Part shown: positions 1 through 5,533 of the stretch, in pieces | Layout: the number at the start of each line of letters is the position of its first letter | How positions within the stretch are numbered: the first letter of the stretch is position 1 | Translations under genes and position numbers: made by a program | The notes under the pieces: model-generated | Databases searched by the model: none | The model's input: the letters and a program-made list of their open reading frames with translations, nothing else | What the model was told of the DNA's origin: nothing | From: Deltaproteobacteria bacterium | GTDB taxonomy: Bacteria > JAUYMQ01 | NCBI GenBank assembly: GCA_030698575.1 | Contig: JAUYMQ010000285.1 | Location: 1-7,239 of the forward strand | DNA: 7,239 nucleotides | Direction: 5' to 3'

Positions 1-1705
1 TGCCGGACTTGATCAAGATCGTCGTGGCGGCCGCGAGGGCCGTGGCGGCCAGGAGCTGGTTGGCGATCCCGAACAGCGGCCACAGCGAGTTGATGCCGCC
101 CAAGGGGTCCATCACTCCCTGATAGAGGAAGTAACCCCACCCCCCCACGATGAGCGCCGACGAGAAGAGGTTCGCGGAAAGCGACGAGGTGCGTCCCAGC
201 GGGGAATAAACATTCCCGAGCAGATCCTGCATCATGAAGCGCCCGACGCGCGTCCCGGCATCGAGCGTTGTCAAAATGAAAAGCGCCTCGAACATGATGG
301 CGAAGTGGTACCAGAGCGCCTTGACCGCATCCCCTCCGAAAACCTGTGAAAGGATCTGCGCCATCCCCACGGCCAGTGTCGGCGCGCCCCCCGTGCGAGA
401 GAGGAGCGAGTGCTCACCGATCTGACGAGTCAGCTCCTGAAGCGCACCGGCATCCAGAGCGTAGCCCCAGCCGCGGATCACGGTGGCCGCTTCGGCTGCG
501 GTGGTGCCGATCAGCGAGGCGGGCGCGTTCATTGCGAAGTACACGCCGGGATCCATGACGGCGGCGGCCAGAAGCGCCATGAGCCCGACGAATGACTCCA
601 TCAGCATCGCGCCGTACCCAATGATGCGGGCGTCGGACTCGCGATCGAGCAGCTTGGGCGTCGTTCCGCTGGCGATGAGCGCGTGAAATCCGGAAATGGC
701 GCCGCACGCGATGGTGATGAAGCAAAAGGGGAATACCTTCCCCGCGAATACAGGACCGGTGCCATCGATGAAGGCCGTGAGCGCTGGCAGTTTCACGGGC
801 GGGTTGACAGCGGCCAGGCCGGCCGCAAGGAGAAGCACCGTCCCCAGCTTCACGAACGCGGAGAGGTAGTCGCGCGGCGCCAGGAGCAACCAGACCGGGA
901 GTACGCTTGCCAGGAACCCATAGATGATGATCGCCAGGGCGAGGGTCTGCTTGTCGAGATCGAACCAGACCCTCAGCGCGGCGCTTTCGTCGATCCAGCG
1001 CCCCGCATAGACCGCGAACAGCACCAGTGCGAGGCCCCACAGTGTCGCCTCGACGATGCGACCCGGTCGAAGCCGCACCATGTAGATTCCCATGGCCATG
1101 GCAATCGGAATGGTCGCCGCGACGGTCGAGGTGGCCCAGGGGCTCCCGAACATCGCATTGACGACCACCAAGCCTAGCACGCCGATCAGGATCAACATGA
1201 TCGCCAGCACGCCGACGAGCGCGGCCGCGCCACCCACGGGCCCGATTTCCTCGCGCACGATCTGTCCCAGGCTCTTGCCGTCGCGCCGCATCGATTCCAC
1301 CAGGATGATGAAATCCTGCACCGCGCCGCCGAGAACGACGCCGATCACGATGTAGAGCGTTCCTGGAAGATATCCGAACTGGGCCGCCAGGATTGGCCCG
1401 ACGAGCGGCCCAGGCCCCGCAATGGCGGCGAAGTGATGGCCGAATGCGACCCAGCGGTTGACCGGAAAGAAATCCTTGCCGTCCCGCAGCCGATGGGCGG
1501 GCGTCGGACGGCTGTCGTCGAGCTGCAGTACTTTCAGGGCGAGAAAGCGCGAGTAGAAACGGAAACCGATGAGGTAGATGCTGATCGCCGCAATCAGGAA
1601 CCAGGCGCTCGAGAGAGGTTCACCGCGGGTGGTGGCGACAACAGAGAGCGCGGTCGCGCCGACGAAGGCGATTGCGATCCAGATCAGGGCGCGCAGGAAC
1701 TTCAC
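1..1705 (-). CDS. cstA: CstA-family carbon starvation transporter, 3' end cut by window edge
   Basis: Inner-membrane transporter of the CstA family; characterised E. coli members take up peptides and pyruvate (CstA) or pyruvate (BtsT), usually when preferred carbon runs out. The substrate here is inferred only from family. My translation from the window gives 568 residues and aligns nearly end to end with E. coli CstA as I remember it. Recognisable blocks are [17 protein letters not shown] (about 88-104), AVQDF (128-132), LRPGRI (212-217), [14 protein letters not shown] (269-282), [19 protein letters not shown] (333-351), DPGVYFAMN (385-393), [14 protein letters not shown] (473-486) and [18 protein letters not shown] (533-550). 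Many hydrophobic helices are visible. The start is GTG at 1705: an in-frame TGA lies at 1727-1729, no other usual start lies between, and AGGAAG sits 10 nt upstream. E. coli CstA is about 700 residues, so roughly 120-130 C-terminal residues lie outside the window. It follows the response-regulator genes on the same strand after 223 nt. Confidence 0.96.
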   Translation of the reverse strand, partial: MKFLRALIWIAIAFVGATALSVVATTRGEPLSSAWFLIAAISIYLIGFRFYSRFLALKVLQLDDSRPTPAHRLRDGKDFFPVNRWVAFGHHFAAIAGPGPLVGPILAAQFGYLPGTLYIVIGVVLGGAVQDFIILVESMRRDGKSLGQIVREEIGPVGGAAALVGVLAIMLILIGVLGLVVVNAMFGSPWATSTVAATIPIAMAMGIYMVRLRPGRIVEATLWGLALVLFAVYAGRWIDESAALRVWFDLDKQTLALAIIIYGFLASVLPVWLLLAPRDYLSAFVKLGTVLLLAAGLAAVNPPVKLPALTAFIDGTGPVFAGKVFPFCFITIACGAISGFHALIASGTTPKLLDRESDARIIGYGAMLMESFVGLMALLAAAVMDPGVYFAMNAPASLIGTTAAEAATVIRGWGYALDAGALQELTRQIGEHSLLSRTGGAPTLAVGMAQILSQVFGGDAVKALWYHFAIMFEALFILTTLDAGTRVGRFMMQDLLGNVYSPLGRTSSLSANLFSSALIVGGWGYFLYQGVMDPLGGINSLWPLFGIANQLLAATALAAATTILIKSG

Positions 1706-1928
1706 GATGCGATTGCTTCCTGCCGGTCAGCCGCCGGCTGCAGACCCGCACGCCGATCGCATGGCACGAGGCCTCAACGTCCGGCGCCGCCTTCGCCGCT
1801 GTCGACACTGGACGGGCGGTGGCGGATCATGGGTTGCGCGGGATCCGAAATCAACAGGAATCTTAGAAGGTGGTTTCCGCCGGCCGGCTCCGCCGCGGAC
1901 AGCCTGGTGGTGGGATGGCGGGCCGGGC
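1706..1928 (-). other. Intergenic gap between response regulator and cstA
   Basis: I see no convincing gene in this gap. It contains GC-rich inverted repeats, including the palindrome GCCGGCCGGC near 1879-1888, but none is followed by a T-run on the minus strand, so no classic terminator after the response regulator can be called. A small hairpin (CAGCC, loop GCC, GGCTG; 1728-1740) lies in the putative cstA leader about 23 nt before the start codon. The gap is longer than those between the signalling genes, which suggests that cstA may have its own promoter, but read-through cannot be excluded. Confidence 0.5.
1826..1854 (-). promoter_or_regulatory. Possible weak sigma70-type promoter for cstA
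   Basis: On the minus strand TTGATT (1854-1849) and CATGAT (1831-1826) are separated by exactly 17 nt. Each hexamer matches 4 of 6 consensus bases. The predicted transcription start would lie near 1819, giving a leader of about 110 nt that includes the small hairpin at 1728-1740. Matches this weak occur by chance, so this is only a candidate. Confidence 0.22.
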
Positions 1929-2309
1929 TCAGTCCTCTTGAAGCAGGCGGCGGACGGTTTCCACGAGGTCGGCTGAATCGAAGGGCTTCGTCAGGTAGGC
2001 ATCGGCGCCGCAGTCCAGGCCGCGAGCGCGATCGGCCTCCTTGCTCCGTCCCGTGAGCATCAGGATGGGAATGGCCTTGTGGCGCGGATCGGCTTTCAGC
2101 AATCGGCAGACGCTGTATCCGTCGCGCCCGGGAAGCCCGAGATCAAGGATGATGAGGTCCGGCTTTTCCTCTCGCGCCAGGGAAAGGCCGTCATCCCCGT
2201 TGCGCGCGCCAAGGACGGTGAAGCCCACGGATTCAAGGCGCGTCCTCAGTGTGAGCTGAATGGCTGCCTCGTCCTCTATCACCAGCAAGCGCTTGTTGGT
2301 CATATCCAT
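1929..2309 (-). CDS. Single-domain CheY-like response regulator
   Basis: A 126-residue protein consisting only of a receiver domain. It should accept phosphate from a kinase and act through protein contacts, as CheY or Spo0F do. Visible features: acidic pair E12-D13 after beta-1 (RLLVIEDE), phospho-acceptor D56 in LIILDLGLPG, the conserved T86 in MLTGR, and K108 in YLTKPF, after the usual GADAY turn. Nothing follows the domain, so there is no DNA-binding or enzymatic output. The start at 2309 is preferred because AGGGA lies 5 nt upstream; a second ATG at 2303 would lose only two residues. The gene lies 63 nt after the preceding response regulator on the same strand and is likely the last member of the kinase operon. 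The partner is inferred to be the kinase at 4901-2793 from position alone. Confidence 0.93.
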   Translation of the reverse strand: MDMTNKRLLVIEDEAAIQLTLRTRLESVGFTVLGARNGDDGLSLAREEKPDLIILDLGLPGRDGYSVCRLLKADPRHKAIPILMLTGRSKEADRARGLDCGADAYLTKPFDSADLVETVRRLLQED

Positions 2310-2372
2310 CGATTTCCCTCGCCGGGCGCACCGAAATGAAGCAGGCCCGAAAGGCGACTCGTCCGCCCCGGT

Positions 2373-2768
2373 TCAGCCATCGCCAAGAATCGTTTTGACC
2401 GCATCGAGGACTTCTTCCAGCTCGAACGGCTTGTAGATGTGCTGCTTGGCGTTCGACCAGGTCTCGAGAAACTCCTCGCGCTCGGAACTTTCGACATTCC
2501 GGGCCGTCAACATGATGACGGGGCAGCGTTTGACGCCGGGAATGCGCTTCGCGTCCTCGTGCAACCGCCTGGCCACCTCGTAGCCGTTCTTCCGCGGCAT
2601 CATCACGTCGAGGACGATCAGATCCGGCTCCTCGAAGCGCGCCGCGCCATAGGCCTGATGGCCATCCGTCGCGGTGACCACCGTGTATCCCTCTGCTTCA
2701 AGTGCAAACCCCAGGGACTCGAGAATGTCTGGTTCGTCATCCACAATCAGAATCTTCTTGGGCTCCAT
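2373..2768 (-). CDS. Single-domain response regulator with divergent C-terminal face
   Basis: A 131-residue receiver-only protein in the likely operon of the upstream kinase (24-nt gap). Visible residues: D10-D11 in ILIVDDE, phospho-acceptor D54 in LIVLDVMMPRKNGYE, T88 in IMLTAR, and K113 in IYKPF. It departs from typical receivers in two ways. The loop before beta-4 is long and basic (HEDAKRIPGVKRCP), and the usual GADDY-type turn before the lysine is replaced by WSNAKQH (104-110), which alters the alpha4-beta5-alpha5 face commonly used for dimerisation or partner binding. An in-frame TTG at 2789 would add seven residues, but ATG at 2768 has a near-ideal GGAGGAG six nt upstream and starts directly before beta-1, so it is chosen. 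No output domain is present; the protein may relay phosphate or bind a partner. Confidence 0.93.
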   Translation of the reverse strand: MEPKKILIVDDEPDILESLGFALEAEGYTVVTATDGHQAYGAARFEEPDLIVLDVMMPRKNGYEVARRLHEDAKRIPGVKRCPVIMLTARNVESSEREEFLETWSNAKQHIYKPFELEEVLDAVKTILGDG

Positions 2769-2774
2769 TCCACT

Positions 2775-2781
2775 CTCCTCC
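2775..2781 (-). promoter_or_regulatory. Strong ribosome-binding site deciding the response-regulator start
   Basis: GGAGGAG on the minus strand is separated by six nt from the ATG at 2768-2766. It lies inside the longer reading frame that begins at TTG 2789, which argues that the TTG is not the real start. It follows the kinase stop codon (TAG, 2795-2793) by 11 nt. Confidence 0.7.
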
Positions 2782-2792
2782 GGGCTCAAGCG

Positions 2793-4901
2793 CTAGAGCT
2801 CCGAAAACGGATCCAGATCCACCTTTAAATTTCCCCCATCCACGACGCGCAGTCGGCCCGTTTTGTCGGAAAGACAGGCCTGAAGCTCGGGGATAGTGAT
2901 GCCGTCGTCCGGGTAGGTTGCAACGCCGAACCGCAGCTGGTCGCGGGCCGTTCCTTCCCCGCACGCCGACTCGTTGAGGGTCTTGTCCAGGCTTCTGAGA
3001 ACGCGGAAAGCGTCGGCCTTCGCCGCGCCGGGCAACACAACCTGTATCTCGCGCCGCGCAGGAAAGTCGAAGACCCGCTCCTCATGTTTCTTCGCATTCT
3101 TCTGAATTACCGATAGGACTTCCTTGAAGGCCAGATCGAGCGCCGCCGCGCCCTCTGCTCTGCGCGCGGCCACGCCCGCCTCGAACCTCACGACCACGAT
3201 GCTGAGAACCTCGTGCATCCTCCGGCACCGCTCGAGGGCCGTGCGAAGGCTGAACAGGTAGAAGTTCTCCCCCGAAAGCTCCGGCAGCGCGAAACGGAGA
3301 GCGGCGCCCCGCTTGATCCCGCTCTCCGCCCAGATGGCGCCGCCGTGCGAGTCGATGATCTTCTTCACGATGGCAAGGCCAAGCCCCGTCCCCTTGATCC
3401 CGCCGCCATGACTGACGACGTGAAACTTGTCGAACACAGATTCGAGTTGATCGGCGGGGATCCCGGCACCCGTATCCTCCACGCTCACCACGACATGCCG
3501 CTTCACTTCGAAGCCCAGCTCCGGCGCTCTTTTCAAAGGCTCGTCGGTCACGCGCGCGCTGACGGTGATCGCCCCTCCATCCGGCGTGAACTTCAGCGCG
3601 TTGCCAATCAGGTTCGTCATGACATGCTCGATGGCGGACGGGTCTGAATAGATAGGTGGCAAATCCGGCGGGATCTCGCGCTCGAACTTGATCCGCTTCG
3701 CCTCGGCCTGGCTCGAAAGACAGGTCATAGAGGCGTCGATTGGCGCCAGTACGCTGCCCTGCTCGTACTTCAGCTCGTCTTTGCCGGCCTCGCGTCGTGA
3801 AAGATCCAGAAGATCGTCGATGAGCTTCGCGAGGTACCGCGAATTTCGATCGGCTATGCCGATGAACTTGCTCACCTTCTCTTGCACCGGCCCCAGCCTG
3901 CCCGAAAGCACCAGGGAGAGGGCGCTTCGAATGGAGGTGAGGGGGGTGCGAAGTTCGTGGGAAATATAGGAGACGAACTCGGTTCTGAGCTTCTCGAGAG
4001 CCTTCTCCTTCGTGATGTTCCGGAGAACGACCACGGCCCCCCTCTGTGCGGTGGTAGGCCGGCCGTCCGCACGGTCTCGTGCCTGGGACGGGTCCCGCGG
4101 AGCAGGAAGTGCGCTGGTCACGGCGCCGAATGTATCTTCTCCAATGTGGATCTCCCGGACGGTCGGAACGTCGTCAGGGCCCGACTTCGCGCCGGCTCCC
4201 GGATCGAAGGTGAGCACGCGGCAGAGCGTCTTGTAGTCGCAATCCGGATCGTCGAGGCGGGCGGCCAGGGTCATCCGGGCCGAGGGGTTCAGATTCACCT
4301 CGTTCCGGCCGCCGGTGATGATGACCCCATCCTGCATGCTCTCGAAAACAATCTCCAATTTTCGCTTCTCGATCTCGACACGAGACTTGGCGGCCGCCAG
4401 GTTGTCCTCCAGGCGCTTGATGCGAAGCATCGACTCCACACGAACCGAGAGCTCCACCGGATGGATGGGCTTCGTGACGTAGTCGTTTGCGCCCTCACAA
4501 AACCCGGCAATCTTGCTCTGGATATCAATTCTGCCGGTGACGAGAAGGATGGGAAGAAAAGCTTCTCGCGGCATCGCACGAAGCCGGCGGCAAACTTCGA
4601 AGCCGCCCAGTCCGGGCATCTCGACATCGAGCAAGACCAGGTCGGGATCGATTTCTTCGAACCGATCAATCGCCTCCTGGCCGTCTTTCGCGTCGAACAC
4701 CTCGTAGCAAAGCGGTTCGAGATGATCTCGAATGAGCTGCCGATCGAAGTTCGTGTCATCGACGACCAGGATTCGCGGACGCCTGGCGGGCACCTCCGGA
4801 TCGGCACCCGGCGCAAATGTCGCCTCGGCCTCCTGGACCGGTGCAACGGACGTCTCGATCGCGTCCTGGAGGAACGGGTTCCGGTGTCGGGGCGTGCTCA
4901 T
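2793..4901 (-). CDS. Soluble hybrid histidine kinase: REC-PAS-HisKA-HATPase_c with degenerate GGDEF-like tail
   Basis: A 702-residue kinase with no membrane segment or signal peptide, so a cytosolic sensor. Domains in order: variable Pro/Ala-rich N-terminus (1-40); receiver (about 42-160) with D48-D49, phospho-acceptor D92 in LLDVEMPG, T122 and K144 in YVTKP; a charged, probably coiled-coil linker (158-185); a PAS-like region (about 186-298, VFESMQDGVIITGG to VVVLRNITKEK); HisKA with the phospho-histidine H315 in SYISHELRTPL; HATPase_c with N434 in NLIGNALKFTP, DTGAGIP (476-482), FDKF (490-493) and GTGLGLAIVKKI (504-515). After it, about 548-690 resembles a GGDEF fold (FGVATYPDDG, 658-667), but ARREI (615-619) stands where GGDEF should be. 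ATG at 4901 is chosen because GGGGGA lies about 6 nt upstream; TTG 4925 would add eight residues. It likely heads an operon with the two downstream response regulators. The signal is unknown. Confidence 0.94.
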   Translation of the reverse strand: MSTPRHRNPFLQDAIETSVAPVQEAEATFAPGADPEVPARRPRILVVDDTNFDRQLIRDHLEPLCYEVFDAKDGQEAIDRFEEIDPDLVLLDVEMPGLGGFEVCRRLRAMPREAFLPILLVTGRIDIQSKIAGFCEGANDYVTKPIHPVELSVRVESMLRIKRLEDNLAAAKSRVEIEKRKLEIVFESMQDGVIITGGRNEVNLNPSARMTLAARLDDPDCDYKTLCRVLTFDPGAGAKSGPDDVPTVREIHIGEDTFGAVTSALPAPRDPSQARDRADGRPTTAQRGAVVVLRNITKEKALEKLRTEFVSYISHELRTPLTSIRSALSLVLSGRLGPVQEKVSKFIGIADRNSRYLAKLIDDLLDLSRREAGKDELKYEQGSVLAPIDASMTCLSSQAEAKRIKFEREIPPDLPPIYSDPSAIEHVMTNLIGNALKFTPDGGAITVSARVTDEPLKRAPELGFEVKRHVVVSVEDTGAGIPADQLESVFDKFHVVSHGGGIKGTGLGLAIVKKIIDSHGGAIWAESGIKRGAALRFALPELSGENFYLFSLRTALERCRRMHEVLSIVVVRFEAGVAARRAEGAAALDLAFKEVLSVIQKNAKKHEERVFDFPARREIQVVLPGAAKADAFRVLRSLDKTLNESACGEGTARDQLRFGVATYPDDGITIPELQACLSDKTGRLRVVDGGNLKVDLDPFSEL

Positions 4902-4953
4902 GGGTAATCCCCCGCTGGGGCACAATGGCCCAGCACGGCGCTTATTTACCCAT
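4900..4953 (-). promoter_or_regulatory. Possible start-codon-masking mRNA structure in the kinase leader
   Basis: In the minus-strand transcript ATGGGTAA (4953-4946) is a perfect complement of TTACCCAT (4907-4900), which covers the spacer and the first two bases of the kinase start codon. Inside this 8-bp stem, GCTGGG (4934-4929) can pair with CCCAGC (4919-4914), ending next to the GGGGGA ribosome-binding site (4913-4908). Alternatively CCCC-AGC-GGGG (4920-4910) forms a tight hairpin that buries the ribosome-binding site. Either fold would limit translation. Function is inferred from pairing only, and repeats of this size can arise by chance in GC-rich DNA. Confidence 0.3.
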
Positions 4954-5039
4954 CGGCAGAATCGGGCCGCTTCTGGTTAAGGAATCCAGCCAGGTCCAAA
5001 AGCCCCCCCTGACCCGCGTCAGGGCGATACCCCAGCGGG
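4911..5039. repeat. 10-bp perfect inverted repeat flanking the kinase leader
   Basis: CCCGCTGGGG at 4911-4920 is the exact reverse complement of CCCCAGCGGG at 5030-5039, with 109 bp between the arms. In a kinase transcript starting upstream of 5039, the far arm could pair with the near arm, which overlaps the ribosome-binding site and competes with the local hairpins there. As DNA, the two arms could also be paired protein-binding sites. Confidence 0.45.
5007..5024. repeat. Perfect hairpin, 7-bp stem with 4-nt loop
   Basis: CCCTGAC (5007-5013), loop CCGC, GTCAGGG (5018-5024). On the minus strand it is followed by a G-run and then CTTTTGG, so it is not a good intrinsic terminator; on the plus strand no T-run follows. 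It lies upstream of the feo promoter and within the possible kinase leader, so it may be an operator or a leader hairpin. Its role is unknown. Confidence 0.45.
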
Positions 5040-5092
5040 CAGGTCAAGTATGCGCATGGGCTGCGGCTACTTGGGGCGCCCGGGCGGGGCAA

Positions 5093-5106
5093 CTGATCGT
5101 GATCGC
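5093..5106 (+). promoter_or_regulatory. Weak FNR-like site upstream of feoA
   Basis: CTGAT-CGTG-ATCGC matches 7 of 10 specified bases of the FNR consensus TTGAT-N4-ATCAA. Its centre is about 54 bp upstream of the predicted feo start. E. coli feo is activated by FNR, which makes the site plausible, but the match is imperfect at the outer positions and the spacing is not one of the classic activator positions. Confidence 0.2.
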
Positions 5107-5118
5107 CAGGGCCTCCCC

Positions 5119-5147
5119 TTGACAGGCGCCGGACCGGGCAGTATTAA
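5119..5147 (+). promoter_or_regulatory. Sigma70-type promoter of feoAB
   Basis: A perfect -35 hexamer TTGACA (5119-5124) is followed after 17 nt by TATTAA (5142-5147), a 4-of-6 match to TATAAT. The predicted transcription start is near 5154, giving a leader of about 85 nt before feoA. The stretch from 5141 to 5168 is strikingly AT-rich against the GC-rich surroundings. The overlap with the Fur-like operator immediately downstream supports the call. Confidence 0.72.
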
Positions 5148-5149
5148 AT

Positions 5150-5168
5150 GATATTGAATTTCAATTTC
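5150..5168 (+). promoter_or_regulatory. Fur box (iron-responsive operator) of feoAB
   Basis: GATATTGAATTTCAATTTC is a 9-1-9 inverted repeat centred on T5159 with one mismatched pair; its core ATTGAA-T-TTCAAT (5153-5165) is perfect. It matches 13 of 19 positions of the E. coli Fur consensus GATAATGATAATCATTATC. It begins three bases after the -10 hexamer and covers the predicted transcription start, where a bound Fe(II)-Fur repressor would block RNA polymerase. A different Fur-superfamily or DtxR-type regulator cannot be excluded, but placement before feoAB favours Fur. Confidence 0.72.
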
Positions 5169-5239
5169 TGGTCAGGAACCTCGCACCCGCCTCGAGACTC
5201 CCTGGCCTGGTCCGGCTGTAGGTCTGGATTAAAGACATC

Positions 5240-5533
5240 TTGAAGACTACCCATCCTCAGCAGAAAACCGCTTCCCCCGCCGGAGCCACCGGCCCATCCG
5301 CCCCGCTCCTCACCCTCCCGGTGGCGGTCCCTGCCCGCCTGTGCGACGCCCCGGAGGCCGGCGAACCGCCAGCCTGGCTCGTCTCGCTCGGCTTTGTGCC
5401 GGGAACGAGTGTCCGTATCATCCGCTTCGCACCGTTGGGCGGCCCCGTCGAAATCGAGATTCGCGGGACGCGTGTCTGCGTGCGCCGGGCCGATCTGGCC
5501 GGATTCTCGGTGGTCCGGGAGAACGCGCCATGA
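5240..5533 (+). CDS. feoA: FeoA, small cytosolic SH3-like protein of the ferrous iron transporter
   Basis: A 97-residue protein. FeoA is a small cytosolic SH3-like protein that supports Fe(II) uptake by FeoB, probably by binding it. The FeoA core spans about residues 23-92. It has the family pattern of a first strand (LLTLPVAVPARL), a turn and helix ending WLVSLGFVPGTSVRII (46-61), a PLGGPVEIEIRGTRVCVRRADL stretch (65-86) and a closing strand (FSVV). A low-complexity N-terminal extension rich in Ala, Pro, Ser and Thr (about 1-22) precedes it and is not part of the family fold. The start is TTG at 5240: an in-frame TAG lies at 5219-5221, there is no ATG or GTG before the domain, and the ribosome-binding site is poor (GGA about 12 nt upstream). 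The stop overlaps the feoB start as ATGA. Expression is probably set by the Fur-type promoter upstream. Confidence 0.9.
   Translation: MKTTHPQQKTASPAGATGPSAPLLTLPVAVPARLCDAPEAGEPPAWLVSLGFVPGTSVRIIRFAPLGGPVEIEIRGTRVCVRRADLAGFSVVRENAP

Larger units (their letters stand above)
4902..5239. other. Divergent intergenic region between the kinase operon and feoAB
   Basis: About 338 bp with no convincing gene. The right-hand part (about 5090-5170) holds the feo promoter, a Fur-box-like operator and a weak FNR-like site. The left-hand part (about 4902-5040) holds several inverted repeats that would fall in the kinase mRNA leader. I could not find a convincing -35/-10 pair for the kinase: TTGACC at 5047-5042 on the minus strand has no well-spaced -10, and AT-rich TAAATA near 4948-4943 has no matching -35. 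The feoA leader (about 5154-5239) shows no clear riboswitch or terminator. Confidence 0.6.

Noticed and set aside
414-1040. Minus-strand ORF (208 codons) within cstA
   Set aside because: It is a shifted frame of cstA on the same strand; only the cstA frame encodes conserved CstA blocks and membrane helices.
1870-1928. GC-rich inverted repeats after the last response regulator as a terminator
   Set aside because: The stems are short and overlapping and lack a T-run on the minus strand, so a terminator cannot be supported.
1433-2056. Plus-strand ORF (207 codons) spanning the end of a response regulator, the gap and the cstA start
   Set aside because: It is antisense to conserved CstA and receiver sequence and has a low-complexity basic translation without homology that I recognise.
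3882-4907. Long plus-strand ORF (341 codons) opposite the kinase gene
   Set aside because: It is antisense to conserved REC, HisKA and linker sequence, its translation shows no domain, and long antisense frames are expected in DNA with this third-position GC bias.
4942-4953. Minimal upstream ORF ATG-GGT-AAA-TAA before the kinase
   Set aside because: It has no Shine-Dalgarno sequence and is only three codons long; chance is the simplest explanation, so it is mentioned only with the leader structure.
5003-5030. Hairpin at 5007-5024 as an intrinsic terminator
   Set aside because: No T-run directly follows the stem on either strand, and no gene ends nearby: both flanking operons start here and diverge.
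5148-5243. Short plus-strand ORF (31 codons) in the feoA leader
   Set aside because: Its ATG lies upstream of, or at, the predicted transcription start and has no ribosome-binding site; the bases are better explained by the Fur operator.
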